64,000 nt of DNA from Allobosea caraganae (GTDB lineage: Bacteria; Pseudomonadota; Alphaproteobacteria; Rhizobiales; Beijerinckiaceae), in assembly GCF_003351345.1 (NCBI RefSeq), contig NZ_QQTO01000010.1:35787-99786 (forward strand), written 5' to 3'. Positions 1 to 9,897 of this stretch are shown piece after piece. Made by a program: the position numbers and the translations under genes. The notes below the pieces were generated by a model. That model did no database searches, was not told the origin of the DNA, and saw only the letters and a list, made by a program, of their open reading frames with translations. The stretch's first letter is position 1; each line of letters opens with the position of its first letter.

Positions 1-49
1 GAGCACGTTCCGCAAAAGTGGAATGCACTTTTGCGATGAGAACTTGCTC
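1..49. repeat. 49-bp dispersed palindrome (family A)
   Basis: An imperfect inverted repeat that begins GAGCACGTTCCGCAAAAGTG and ends in AACTTGCTC. Its layout (GAGC at the left, an AAAAG block, a TTTTC/TTTTG block, GCTC at the right) matches three other 49-bp copies at 11528, 20938 and 56587. It lies at the window edge, upstream of the first gene. Such elements are scattered in intergenic DNA of Hyphomicrobiales; the function is unknown. Confidence 0.6.
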
Positions 50-100
50 AAGAACAATTTCGAAAGCCCGCCCGCCAGCGGAAAAGCAGGGCTTGTCGCA

Positions 101-955
101 ATGAATCATGACAGCCCGATCAAGCCGTTGGCGGGCAAGGTCTGCCTCGTCGCCGGCGCCTCGCGCGGGCTCGGGCGCGGCATCGCCAGGGCGCTCGGCG
201 AGGCGGGTGCTACGGTGATCGTCACCGGCCGCTCCAGCGAGGCCGGCCCGCGCACCGACCAGCGCAGCGAGACCTTCGAGGACACCGCCCGCGAGGTCGA
301 GCTCGCTGGGGGCAAGGGCCATCCCTATCGCTGCGACCATACCCAGGAGCGCGAGGTCGATGCGCTGGTCTCCTGGTCCTTGCGCCGCTTCGGCCGGCTC
401 GATTGCGTCGTCGATGCCGTCTGGGGCGGCAATGAAGGCTATGATGGCGAGCGCTATCCCGATGGCTCCAGCTTCGGTACGCCGTTCTGGCGGCGGCCCG
501 TGGCGCGGCTCGGGGAGAGCTTCGAGAGCGGCGTCTACGCGCAACTGCTGCTGGCGCGGGCCGTTGCGCCCGCCATGGTGCAGATGCGCCAGGGGCTGAT
601 CGTCACGGTCAGCTTCGACACGTCAGCCTATCTCGGCGACGTCTTCTACGATCTCGCCAAGGCGGCGATGAACCGCCTGACGCTCGCGATGGCCACGGAG
701 CTGAAGCCTTTCGGCGTCACCGCGCTCGGCCTCTCGCCCGGACATGTCCTGACCGAGCGCGTCCGCGACGCCGGCATGGCGGACGAGACCACCGAGACGC
801 CGCTCTATGCCGGCCGTGCCGTCGCCGCGCTCGCGGCTGACGCGGATGTCATCCGCCATGGCGGGCAGGTGCTGCGCGTCGCCGATCTGGCGCGCGCCTA
901 CGCGTTCACCGACCGGGACGGCACGCAGCCGGCCCGGTTCACCATTCCAAGCTGA
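101..955 (+). CDS. SDR family NAD(P)-dependent oxidoreductase
   Basis: Short-chain dehydrogenase/reductase with a Rossmann fold. The cofactor motif is near the N-terminus (VAGASRGLGRGIARALGEAG), followed by a basic VTGRSS segment that suggests NADP(H). The active-site YDLAK (YxxxK) follows the VSFDTS strand. I chose the ATG at 101 because the family fold begins about 15 residues later; the frame is open back to 23, but that extension has no similarity to SDR N-termini. About 284 residues, normal for a classical SDR with an extra loop around residues 105-140. The next gene, also an SDR, starts 15 bp downstream with a good ribosome site, so the two probably form an operon. Substrate not predictable. 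Confidence 0.85.
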   Translation: MNHDSPIKPLAGKVCLVAGASRGLGRGIARALGEAGATVIVTGRSSEAGPRTDQRSETFEDTAREVELAGGKGHPYRCDHTQEREVDALVSWSLRRFGRLDCVVDAVWGGNEGYDGERYPDGSSFGTPFWRRPVARLGESFESGVYAQLLLARAVAPAMVQMRQGLIVTVSFDTSAYLGDVFYDLAKAAMNRLTLAMATELKPFGVTALGLSPGHVLTERVRDAGMADETTETPLYAGRAVAALAADADVIRHGGQVLRVADLARAYAFTDRDGTQPARFTIPS

Positions 956-969
956 AGGGAGGACAAAAC

Positions 970-1830
970 ATGTCGCTCAAGAACAAGACGCTCTTCATCA
1001 CCGGCGGCTCGCGCGGCATCGGGCTCGCCATCGCCATCAAGGCGGCGCGCGACGGCGCCAATGTCACCATCGCCGCCAAGACGGCCGAGCCGCATCCCAA
1101 GCTGCCTGGCACGATCTATACCGCCGCCGCCGAGATCGAGGCGGCCGGCGGCAAATGCCTGCCGCTGATGGTCGATGTCCGTGACGAGCAGAGCGTGGCG
1201 GAAGCCATCGCCAAGACGGCTGAGACCTTCGGCGGCATCGACATCGTCATCAACAATGCCAGCGCGATCCAGCTCACCAACACCCAGATGACCGACATGA
1301 AGCGCTTCGATCTGATGCACCAGATCAACACGCGCGGCACCTTCATGGTCTCGAAATACGCCATCCCCCATCTGGAGAAGGCCGGGAATCCGCATATCCT
1401 GATGCTCTCGCCGCCGCTCGACATGAAGACGCAGTGGTTCGCGCCGCATCTGGCCTATTCCATTGCCAAATACGGCATGAGCCTGTGCGTGCTCGGCTTG
1501 GCCGGCGAGCTGGCCTCGAAGGGCATCGCCGTCAACGCGCTCTGGCCGCGCACCACGATCGCGACCGCGGCGGTGCAGAACCTGCTCGGCGGCGACAAGA
1601 TGGTGCAGGCGAGCCGCACGCCCGAGATCCTGGCCGATGCCGCCTACATGATCTTCCAGAAGCCCTCGCGGCAGTTCTCCGGCAACTTCCTGATCGATGA
1701 CAGCTTCATGGCCGGCGAGGGCGTCACCGACTTCTCCGGCTACCGCGTCGACCCCTCGGTGGGGCTGATGCCGGACTTCTTCGTGCCGGCCGACAGCAAG
1801 CCGCCCCAAGGCGTCAAGGGCGGGGTCTGA
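970..1830 (+). CDS. SDR family oxidoreductase (HSDL2-like)
   Basis: Second short-chain dehydrogenase of the pair, 286 residues. It shows TGGSRGIG at residues 11-18, the NNAS motif (INNASAIQL), and a YSIAKYGM catalytic Tyr-Lys. The AAKTAEPHPKLPGTIY stretch after the second strand is typical of SDRs related to hydroxysteroid dehydrogenase-like protein 2, which lack the sterol-carrier domain here. A strong ribosome site (GGGAGGAC) precedes the ATG. The 15-bp spacing to the upstream SDR indicates co-transcription. The real substrate is unknown; lipid or fatty-acyl metabolism is only a family-level suggestion. Confidence 0.85.
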   Translation: MSLKNKTLFITGGSRGIGLAIAIKAARDGANVTIAAKTAEPHPKLPGTIYTAAAEIEAAGGKCLPLMVDVRDEQSVAEAIAKTAETFGGIDIVINNASAIQLTNTQMTDMKRFDLMHQINTRGTFMVSKYAIPHLEKAGNPHILMLSPPLDMKTQWFAPHLAYSIAKYGMSLCVLGLAGELASKGIAVNALWPRTTIATAAVQNLLGGDKMVQASRTPEILADAAYMIFQKPSRQFSGNFLIDDSFMAGEGVTDFSGYRVDPSVGLMPDFFVPADSKPPQGVKGGV

Positions 1831-1847
1831 GAAGCCGCCATCTCCCT

Positions 1848-1968
1848 CAGCCCTCATCCTGAGGAGCGGGCCAGCCCGCGTCTCGGCAGCCCGCGTCTCG
1901 AAGGATATTCCAGAGAGCACTGGAGCATCCTTCGAGACGCCGCTTCGCGGCTCCTCAGGATGAGGGCT
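1848..1968. repeat. Long intergenic palindrome (family B)
   Basis: Inverted repeat of about 120 bp: CCCTCATCCTGAGGAGC on the left and GCTCCTCAGGATGAGGG on the right, with inner arms built around GTCTCGAAGGAT and ATCCTTCGAGAC. It fills most of the gap between the SDR operon and corA. Related copies are at 8671-8714 (half element), 51664-51774 and 58076-58091 (remnant). As RNA it would form a long hairpin and could also act as a terminator. Confidence 0.75.
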
Positions 1969-2094
1969 AAGGGAAATCGGACGGTCTCCGGATCGTTCGG
2001 GACGACCTCGTCATCGGTTTGACATCGCAGCAGGATTGGAGTTCTTGCAGCGCAGCAAAAACGGCATGCTCGCCGCCGCTGAAAGTCGTCTGCC

Positions 2095-3084
2095 ATGCTC
2101 CTGATCCACGGCATCTGCCCGGAAAACGGCGACCGCCTGATTCATCGCACCTTGACCAAGGACGAGCCGATTCCCAACGGCTCGCTCTGGATCGACCTGC
2201 TCAATCCGTCGACGCTGGAGGACAAGAAGGTCGAGACGCATCTCGGCGTCTCGATCCCGACGCGCGAGGAAATGCACGACATCGAGCCGTCCGAGATCAT
2301 CTATACCGAGAACGGCGCGCATTACATGACCGCGCGCGTCATCTGCCAGTCCGACACCAACGTGCCGAAGCTGGCCGACATCACCTTCATCCTGACCGAG
2401 AAGGCGCTGGTCACCGTGCGCTATGACGAGCCCGGCGCCTTCGGCATCTTCCTCAACCGCGTCACCAAGCCGGGCGGCTGCGGCATGGAGCCCGCCGCGG
2501 TGATGGAGGGGCTGTTCGAGGCGATCGTCGATCGCGCCGCCGAGGTGCTGCGCGGCGTCGGCGACCGGATCGACCTGCGCTCGCGCAAGATCTTCGACGC
2601 CGATTCCTCGCAGGTCGAGCGCGGCGGCGCCTATCAGGGCGTCATCCAGAAGATCGGCCAATACGAGCACATCATCTCCAACGTGCGCGAGAGCATGATG
2701 TCGGTGGAGCGCGTGCTGCTCTTCCTCTCGGCGAACTACCAGCGCCCGAAGAAGGCGACCACCGGCTTCGCCCCGGAATGGCGCACCTCGATCCGCGACG
2801 TCCAGGCCATCGAGGAGCACGCCACCTTCCTGTCCAGCAAGCTGCAGTTCATGCTCGACGCCACGCTCGGCCTGGTCAGCATCGAGCAGAACAAGATCAT
2901 CAAGCTGTTCTCGGTTGTCGCGGTGGTGCTGATGCCGCCGACGCTGGTCGCCTCGATCTACGGCATGAACTTCAAGACCATGCCGGAACTGGACTGGGCG
3001 ATCGGCTATCCGATGGCGCTCGCCATGATGGTCGTGTTCGCCATCCTGCCCTACCTGTTCTTCCGCTGGAAGAAGTGGCTCTGA
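2095..3084 (+). CDS. corA: CorA-family magnesium/divalent cation transporter
   Basis: Inner-membrane CorA-type channel for Mg2+ (possibly Co2+ or Ni2+). It is 329 residues, the usual size: a large cytosolic domain, then two C-terminal membrane helices joined by the signature YGMNF loop (residues about 287-291). The second helix ends in a short basic tail (FFRWKKWL), as in the family. The start MLLIHGICPENG fits CorA N-termini in alphaproteobacteria. It stands alone between a palindromic repeat and an outer-membrane protein gene, so it is probably monocistronic. No Mg-responsive leader was recognised in the short upstream region. Confidence 0.9.
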   Translation: MLLIHGICPENGDRLIHRTLTKDEPIPNGSLWIDLLNPSTLEDKKVETHLGVSIPTREEMHDIEPSEIIYTENGAHYMTARVICQSDTNVPKLADITFILTEKALVTVRYDEPGAFGIFLNRVTKPGGCGMEPAAVMEGLFEAIVDRAAEVLRGVGDRIDLRSRKIFDADSSQVERGGAYQGVIQKIGQYEHIISNVRESMMSVERVLLFLSANYQRPKKATTGFAPEWRTSIRDVQAIEEHATFLSSKLQFMLDATLGLVSIEQNKIIKLFSVVAVVLMPPTLVASIYGMNFKTMPELDWAIGYPMALAMMVVFAILPYLFFRWKKWL

Positions 3085-3167
3085 GGTCTCGTTCGGCGGC
3101 TTCCAGCCGCCGATTGCATTTGGCGGGCGTGCATCGGAACATGGCGTTCCAATAAGGGGGACTTGCC

Positions 3168-4238
3168 ATGAAGCGCCTTTTCGCCGCGGGCCTGCTCGCG
3201 CTCGTGTCGATCACGTCGGCTTGGGCGGATGCGACGATCCCGACCAAGGACATCCCCGGCGCCAAGGACAGCCCGCTGCTGAAGCGCTATGACGGCTCCT
3301 TCATCGTCAGCTACGAGCGCGTCGCCTTCACCGATTTCAAGGTGCCGCTGTCTGCGCTCGAGCCGGTCGACAAGCGCGATTCCTCCAACAACATCCTTCA
3401 CCTCCCCAAGCAGGAGAAGGAGGTCGAGGGCTCGCGAACCCGCCTCGTCTACCTGTTGCCGGCAGAGCGCTCGCCGCTCGAAGTCCTGCGCAACTACCAG
3501 GACGAGGTCGAGGCCATCAGCGGCTCGGTGCTGTTCTCCTGCAAGGGCGAGGGCTGCGGCGGCGATGCCCAACGCTCCAGCAGCGGCGGTGGCGGCGAAT
3601 CCAGTCTGCTGATGTATTTCGTGCGCGAGGGCGACCTGAAGGAGCCGAGCTTCTCCAACGGCGCCTGCGCCCTGACCACCGGCATCACCGACCAGCGCTT
3701 CTTCTCGGCGAAACTGCCGCATCCCGACGGCGAGGCTTATGTCACCGTGCAGACCTATCAGGTCAGCGACGAGCTCTACTGCAAGGCCTTCAACGGCCGC
3801 ACCGTCGCCGTCGTGCATATCGTCGAGCCGCGCCCGCGCGACCGCAAGATGACCACGGTCAAGGCCGAGGAGATGGCGCGCAGCATCGACGCCACCGGCC
3901 GTATCGCGCTCTACGGCATCTTCTTCGACACCGACAAGGCTGAGCTGAAGACCGGCTCCGAGCCGGCCCTGACCGAGATCGCCGCGCTGCTCAAGACCGA
4001 TCCGAAGCTCGCCGTGCTGATCGTCGGCCATACCGACAACCAGGGCAGCTTCGACTACAATGTCGAGCTCTCGCGCAAGCGCGCCGACGCCGTGGTGAAG
4101 GCGCTGGTGGCGACCCATAAGATCGATGCGAAACGCCTGCGCGCGGCGGGTGCGGGCATGATCGCGCCTGCGGCTGCAAACGATGCCGACAGTGGCCGGG
4201 CCAAGAACCGCCGGGTCGAGGTGGTCAAGCTGAACTGA
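3168..4238 (+). CDS. OmpA-domain cell-envelope protein
   Basis: Exported protein of 356 residues. It has a Sec signal peptide (MKRLFAAGLLALVSITSAWA), a middle region of about 210 residues with no domain I can name, and a C-terminal OmpA/MotB peptidoglycan-binding domain. The OmpA domain shows IFFDTDKAEL, the VGHTDNQGS motif and the LSRKRADAVVKAL helix. It probably links the outer envelope to peptidoglycan. A purine-rich ribosome site (AAGGGGG) lies ahead of the ATG. A Ser/Gly-rich linker (SSSGGGGESS) sits mid-protein. The gene converges on the ASCH-like gene 14 bp away. Confidence 0.85.
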   Translation: MKRLFAAGLLALVSITSAWADATIPTKDIPGAKDSPLLKRYDGSFIVSYERVAFTDFKVPLSALEPVDKRDSSNNILHLPKQEKEVEGSRTRLVYLLPAERSPLEVLRNYQDEVEAISGSVLFSCKGEGCGGDAQRSSSGGGGESSLLMYFVREGDLKEPSFSNGACALTTGITDQRFFSAKLPHPDGEAYVTVQTYQVSDELYCKAFNGRTVAVVHIVEPRPRDRKMTTVKAEEMARSIDATGRIALYGIFFDTDKAELKTGSEPALTEIAALLKTDPKLAVLIVGHTDNQGSFDYNVELSRKRADAVVKALVATHKIDAKRLRAAGAGMIAPAAANDADSGRAKNRRVEVVKLN

Positions 4239-4252
4239 AGCAGCGTGCTGGC

Positions 4253-4825
4253 TTAGTCGCGTGCCAACCGCGCCAGGAACGCCTGGCCGCGCGGCGACAG
4301 CTGATAGCCGATCTCCCGGCTCTCGGTCAGGCCGAGCGCCTTGAGCTTGCGGACGGCCTGTTTGAACGCTGCCGTCTCGCGTCCGAGTGCCGCCGCCAAC
4401 TCCGGCGCGCGCCGGCCGGGACGGGCGGCGATCAGCTCCAGCGTCGCACTGGTCCAGGGCTCCCGCGCATCGAGCCGCTTCAGCCGTTGCAGAAGCTCGG
4501 CCACGTCGTCATCGCTCAGCAATGCGTTCTCACGCAGCGCGATGCGCGGATCGGCGCCGGAGAGCCGCAGGCGGATGCGGTAGAGCTGGCCTTCGCGGCC
4601 GGCGAGTTCGGCAAGCAAAGCCGCGCGCGAGCCATACCCGGCGGCTTGGGCGGCCGCATCGCCGATCTCACCATCCGCGATGGCATCGACGGCCTCGATC
4701 GCCAGGAGGCCGATAGCCGTGACGAGCGTGCCGCCGCTCCTGACGCTCGGCCTGCGCCAGCGCCGGAAGACGAGCGCAATCTGTCCCGCCGCGATGCCTT
4801 CGCGCTCGCGCCGGCTCAGCAGCAT
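4253..4825 (-). CDS. ASCH-like domain protein with C-terminal winged helix
   Basis: 190 residues. The N-terminus (LLSRREREGIAAGQIALVFRR, then a W-RRP and a GGTLVTAIG strand) resembles ASCH/PUA-like RNA-binding domains. The last 75 residues look like a winged helix (ATLELIAARPGRRAPELAAALGRET, then KLKALGLTES and YQLSPRGQAFL). ASCH domains bind RNA or act in RNA-related reactions; this assignment rests on motif appearance only. Its start lies 5 bp upstream of the cysK stop on the same strand (cysK, then this gene), so the two are probably translated from one transcript. Confidence 0.65.
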   Translation of the reverse strand: MLLSRREREGIAAGQIALVFRRWRRPSVRSGGTLVTAIGLLAIEAVDAIADGEIGDAAAQAAGYGSRAALLAELAGREGQLYRIRLRLSGADPRIALRENALLSDDDVAELLQRLKRLDAREPWTSATLELIAARPGRRAPELAAALGRETAAFKQAVRKLKALGLTESREIGYQLSPRGQAFLARLARD

Positions 4826-4829
4826 GGGC

Positions 4830-5876
4830 TCAGGCCATCACCTTAGCCATCACGTCCTTCATGCCGCCGCTGTCGCGCGTCAGCCATTCCGGCACGGGCA
4901 GGTTCTTCGAGCGCAGGAACTCGGGGTTGAACAGCTTCGACTGATAGCGCGTGCCGTAATCGGCGAGGATGGTTACGATCGTGTGGCCCGGCCCCATCTC
5001 CTTGGCCAACCGGATCGCGCCGGCGACGTTGATGCCGGAGGAGCCGCCGAGGCAGAGCCCCTCATGCTCCAGCAGGTCGAAGACGAGAGGTACCGCCTCC
5101 TCGTCCGGGATCTGGAAGGAGAGGTCGATCGGTGCGCCTTCGAGATTCGCCGTGATGCGGCCCTGGCCGATGCCTTCGGTGATCGAGGAGCCTTCGGCCT
5201 TGAGCTCGCCGGTCGTGTAGAAGGAGTGCAGCGCCGCGCCCATCGGGTCCGCGAGCGCGATCCTGACCTTCGGGTTGAAGCCCTTCAGCGCGATGGCGAC
5301 GCCGGCGAGCGTGCCGCCGGAGCCGACGGCGCAGGTGAAGCCGTCGACCTTGCCTTCGGTCTGGTGCCAGATCTCCGGCCCGGTCGTCTCGATATGGCCC
5401 TGGCGGTTGGCGGTGTTGTCGAACTGGTTGGCCCAGATCGCGCCGTTCGGCTCGCTCTTGGCCAGCTCTTCGGCGAGCCGGCCCGAGACCTTCACATAGT
5501 TGTTCGGGTTGACGTAGCCGACCGCGGGTACCTCGACCAGGGTCGCGCCGCAGAGCCGCAGCATGTCCTTCTTTTCTTGGCTCTGCGTTTCCGGGATGAC
5601 GATGACGCAGCGATAGCCGAGCGCATTGCCAACCAGCGCCAGCCCGATGCCGGTATTGCCCGCCGTGCCCTCGACGATGACGCCGCCCGGTTTGAGCAGG
5701 CCCTTCTGCTCGGCGTCGCGGATGATGGCGAGCGCGGCGCGGTCCTTGACCGACTGGCCCGGGTTCATGAACTCCGCCTTGCCGAGGATGGTGCAGCCGG
5801 TCGCGTCCGAGGCGTGCTTCAGCTTGATCAAGGGCGTATTGCCGATGGCCTCGATGACGCTGGGGCGGATACTCAT
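4830..5876 (-). CDS. cysK: Cysteine synthase A (O-acetylserine sulfhydrylase)
   Basis: PLP enzyme that makes L-cysteine from O-acetylserine and sulfide. It is 348 residues, slightly longer than typical CysK. It starts MSIRPSVIEAIGNTPLIKL and carries the PLP lysine in GQSVKDRAA, the phosphate loop GTAGNTGIG, and TCAVGSGGTLAG. A long open frame continues upstream to about 7184, but that is the antisense shadow of the divergent RNA methyltransferase gene; similarity to CysK begins at this ATG. The C-terminus carries about 20 extra residues (LTRDSGGMKDVMAKVMA). The divergent neighbour begins about 110 bp away, so the intergenic region must hold both promoters. Confidence 0.92.
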   Translation of the reverse strand: MSIRPSVIEAIGNTPLIKLKHASDATGCTILGKAEFMNPGQSVKDRAALAIIRDAEQKGLLKPGGVIVEGTAGNTGIGLALVGNALGYRCVIVIPETQSQEKKDMLRLCGATLVEVPAVGYVNPNNYVKVSGRLAEELAKSEPNGAIWANQFDNTANRQGHIETTGPEIWHQTEGKVDGFTCAVGSGGTLAGVAIALKGFNPKVRIALADPMGAALHSFYTTGELKAEGSSITEGIGQGRITANLEGAPIDLSFQIPDEEAVPLVFDLLEHEGLCLGGSSGINVAGAIRLAKEMGPGHTIVTILADYGTRYQSKLFNPEFLRSKNLPVPEWLTRDSGGMKDVMAKVMA

Positions 5877-5987
5877 GTCGAAATTTCCCTGTTTCGTCCC
5901 AACCTGATAGGCGAAAGCTCCGAAGAGGTCACCAGCAAGGCACGCATGCCCCTCGCGAAGAATATTCCGGCCAATGATATGCTCGCC

Positions 5988-7229
5988 ATGAACGAGACCC
6001 TGACCATCACCCGGCTCGGCCAGCGTGGCGACGGCATCGCCGAGACACCGGCGGGGCAGGTCTTCGTGCCCTATGCGCTGCCGGGCGAGACCGTGCGCGC
6101 GGTCCGCGATGGCGAGCGGGCGCAACTGGTCGAGATCCTCGCGCCGGCGGAGTCGCGCGTGGCGGCGATCTGCCCGCTCTTCACCCGCTGCGGCGGCTGC
6201 GCGGCGCAGCACATGGCTGATGCCTTCTACCGGGACTGGAAGCGCCAGCAGGTCGTGACCGCGCTGGCGCGCGCCGGCATCGAGGCTCCCGTCGCCGAGA
6301 TCGTCGATGCGCATGGCGCTGGGCGCCGCCGCGTCACCTTCCATGCCCGCTTCGAGGGCGGCGGCATGCTGGTCGGCTTCATGGCGGCGCGCAGCCATGG
6401 CCTCATCGCCGTCGAGACCTGCCCGGTCCTGGCGCCCGGTCTGGAGCGGGCGCCCGCCGTCGCACAGATGCTGGCCAACCGCATGGCCTCCTCCAACAAG
6501 CCGCTCGACCTGCAGATCACCGCATCGGACGCGGGGCTCGACGTCGATATCCGCGGCCATGGCCCGGCCGGCGACAAGCTGCGCCTCGCCCTGACGCAAA
6601 CCGCCGAGCGGCTCGATCTTGCGCGCCTCGCCATGCATGGCGAGATCATCGTCGAGCGCCGCCCGCCCTTGCAGCTCATGGGCAAGGCCCATGTCGCCCC
6701 GGCGCCCGGCGGCTTCCTGCAGGCGACGGCGGAAGGCGAGGAGCGCATCGCCGCGCTGGTCTCGGCCGCGATCCCCAAGGCCAAGCGCGTCGCCGATCTC
6801 TTCGCCGGCTGCGGCCCGTTCAGCTTCCGGCTGGCCGAGCGCATGCAGGTCCATGCCGTCGAGGGCGAGAAGGCGGCGATCCTGTCGCTGCTCAGGGCGG
6901 CCGGTGCGACGCAGGGGCTCAAGCCCATCAGCGCCGAGCAGCGCGACCTCTTCCGCCGGCCGCTGCTGGAGCATGAGCTGAACGGCTTCGACGCCGTCAT
7001 CCTCGACCCGCCCCGCGCCGGCGCGGAGGCGCAGGTGAAGCGCATCGCCGCCTCGAAGCTCGCGACGGTCGTCTACGTCTCCTGCGACGTTGGCTCCTTC
7101 GCGCGCGACGCGGCGCTTCTGATCGCTGGCGGATATGCGCTGGAGGGCGTCACGCCTGTCGATCAGTTCCGCTATTCCGCCCATATCGAACTGGTCGGCG
7201 TTTTCAGGCGCGGCAAGACCAGGAAGTGA
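5988..7229 (+). CDS. Class I SAM-dependent RNA m5U methyltransferase (TrmA/RlmD family)
   Basis: Methylates uridine C5 in rRNA or tRNA. Domains in order: an N-terminal TRAM-like OB domain (ETLTITRLGQRGDGIAET), iron-sulfur ligands in CPLFTRCGGC plus a later Cys in VETCPVL, a SAM site (VADLFAGCGPFSFRLAE), the DPPRAGAEAQ motif, and the catalytic cysteine in YVSCDVGSFARDA. About 413 residues. Three in-frame ATGs exist (5946, 5979, 5988); I chose 5988 because the TRAM domain begins there, but no start has a strong ribosome site. Whether the target is 23S U747, U1939 or tRNA U54 cannot be decided here. An FAD dehydrogenase follows 14 bp later. Confidence 0.85.
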   Translation: MNETLTITRLGQRGDGIAETPAGQVFVPYALPGETVRAVRDGERAQLVEILAPAESRVAAICPLFTRCGGCAAQHMADAFYRDWKRQQVVTALARAGIEAPVAEIVDAHGAGRRRVTFHARFEGGGMLVGFMAARSHGLIAVETCPVLAPGLERAPAVAQMLANRMASSNKPLDLQITASDAGLDVDIRGHGPAGDKLRLALTQTAERLDLARLAMHGEIIVERRPPLQLMGKAHVAPAPGGFLQATAEGEERIAALVSAAIPKAKRVADLFAGCGPFSFRLAERMQVHAVEGEKAAILSLLRAAGATQGLKPISAEQRDLFRRPLLEHELNGFDAVILDPPRAGAEAQVKRIAASKLATVVYVSCDVGSFARDAALLIAGGYALEGVTPVDQFRYSAHIELVGVFRRGKTRK

Positions 7230-7243
7230 TTGCCGGAGGCATA

Positions 7244-8650
<1,407 letters not shown>

Positions 8651-8670
8651 GGCAGCTTCCCCCAGCCCCC

Positions 8671-8714
8671 CATCCTTCGAGACGCGCTTCGCACTCCTCA
8701 GGATGAGGGCTGAG
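8671..8714. repeat. Half copy of family B palindrome
   Basis: CATCCTTCGAGACGCGCTTCGC followed by ACTCCTCAGGATGAGGG: the right arm of the family B palindrome without its left partner. It lies just after the stop of the FAD dehydrogenase and before the operator-like array. Confidence 0.65.
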
Positions 8715-8739
8715 CTTCTTTCAGCGGCTTCGGTGGGAG

Positions 8740-8837
8740 TTCCAACAGTTCGGGTTGATTTCCAACTTATTTGTTGGAATTTCCAATTGTGCTACAGTTC
8801 CAACAGTTGGATGCGAATCCTTTTCCAACTGTTGGAA
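8740..8837. promoter_or_regulatory. Cluster of TTCCAAC/GTTGGAA inverted repeats (putative operator array)
   Basis: Four related sites within 100 bp, just before the nucleotidyltransferase start. They are TTCCAACAGTT at 8740-8750 (half site), TTCCAAC-N6-GTTGGAA at 8760-8779, TCCAAC-A-GTTGGA at 8799-8811 and TTCCAAC-T-GTTGGAA at 8823-8837. A further TTGGAA-T-TTCCAA overlaps the second site at 8774-8786. The last site ends 7 bp before the ATG at 8845. The arrangement suggests cooperative binding of a dimeric repressor. I do not recognise the motif as that of a known alphaproteobacterial regulator. Confidence 0.7.
8771..8798 (+). promoter_or_regulatory. Candidate sigma-70 promoter inside the operator array
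   Basis: TTGTTG (8771-8776), a 16-bp spacer and TACAGT (8793-8798), upstream of the ATG at 8845. The -35 overlaps the second inverted repeat and the -10 abuts the third, so a protein bound to the repeats would block it. This is inference from sequence only. Confidence 0.5.
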
Positions 8838-8844
8838 CTCGATA

Positions 8845-9876
8845 ATGCAGCCGCTCAACAACGACCAGCGCCGCGAGACGGTGAACACGCGCCAGCGCTA
8901 TGAGGCGTTCCGCGCGGCGAAGGCTCGGATCGACGGCTATCGCGGTTCGATGGTGTGGTCGCCGACCAAGGGTACCGATTATCTGCTGCGCAGCGCCTAT
9001 GACGAGCCGGGACGGCGGCGCCAGAAATCGCTCGGGCCACGCTCGGCCGAGACGGAGCGGGTCAAGCAGGAGTTCGACATCGGCCGTGAGGAGGCGAAGC
9101 AGCGCTTTGAGGCAGCCAAGGCTGTGCTCGAGCGCCAGGGCGCCGTCAACCGGGCGCTCGGGCTCGGCCGCGTGCCGCTGACGGGAGCGCGGATCATCCG
9201 CCAGCTCGACGATGTCGGCCTGCTCGGCAAGGGCCTGCGTGTCGTCGGCACCCACGCGATCTACGCCTATGAGGCGGTGGCTGGCCTTTTCGCCGACCCC
9301 GAGGTGACGACGACCGAGGATATCGACCTGCTCTACGATGCCCGCCGCGAGCTGGGCTTCATCGCGCAGGGTGAGATCGCGGAAGCAGGGCTGATCGGCC
9401 TGCTCAAGCGCGTCGACCGCAGCTTCGAGCGCACGCGCCAGGATTTCCGCGCCGTCAACCAGGACGGCTATCTGGTCGACCTGATCAGGCCGGATGCCAA
9501 GCCGCCCTGGAAGGAGGTGCGCGAGAGCCTGGCCGATGCGCCGGGTGACCTCGCCGCCGTTGCGATCGAGGGGCTGGAATGGCTCGAGAACGCGGCGTCC
9601 TTCGAGGCGGTGGCGATCGACGAGAGAGGCATGCCGCTGCGTCTCATTGCTGTCGATCCGCGCGTCTTCGCCGCCCATAAGCTCTGGGTCGCGCAGCAGC
9701 CGAGCCGCGACCCGGTCAAGCGCGCGCGGGACAGGGCGCAGGCTCAGGCCGTCGCTCGCCTCGTCTCGACGGAACTGCCGCACCTGCGCTTCGACGGACC
9801 GGAGCTGAGGATGCTGCCGAAAGCCGTATTCGAGGCGGCGCGGCCGCTCTTCGAGGCGGCGTTGCGGCCTGGTTGA
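8845..9876 (+). CDS. Nucleotidyltransferase-fold protein (GSU2403-like)
   Basis: 343 residues. The centre (VVGTHAIYAYEAVAGLFADP, then TTTEDIDLLYD) has the small Gly-containing helix and the DxD-type acidic pair of Pol-beta-like nucleotidyltransferases. The order matches the GSU2403 nucleotidyltransferase-fold family. The first 100 residues are charged and helical (RRETVNTRQRYEAFRAAKARI, RVKQEFDIGREEAKQRFEAA). The frame is open back to 8755, but the ATG at 8845 lies just after the operator array, so I start there. Biological role unknown; some nucleotidyltransferase-fold proteins act as toxins or antitoxins, but no partner gene is adjacent. Confidence 0.75.
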   Translation: MQPLNNDQRRETVNTRQRYEAFRAAKARIDGYRGSMVWSPTKGTDYLLRSAYDEPGRRRQKSLGPRSAETERVKQEFDIGREEAKQRFEAAKAVLERQGAVNRALGLGRVPLTGARIIRQLDDVGLLGKGLRVVGTHAIYAYEAVAGLFADPEVTTTEDIDLLYDARRELGFIAQGEIAEAGLIGLLKRVDRSFERTRQDFRAVNQDGYLVDLIRPDAKPPWKEVRESLADAPGDLAAVAIEGLEWLENAASFEAVAIDERGMPLRLIAVDPRVFAAHKLWVAQQPSRDPVKRARDRAQAQAVARLVSTELPHLRFDGPELRMLPKAVFEAARPLFEAALRPG

Positions 9877-9897
9877 TTTATTGTCTGCACAGCCGCC

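Noticed and set aside
4680..7229. 849-residue plus-strand reading frame
   Set aside because: Only the part from about 5988 resembles a protein family. The first 430 codons are the antisense shadow of cysK and the ASCH-like gene.
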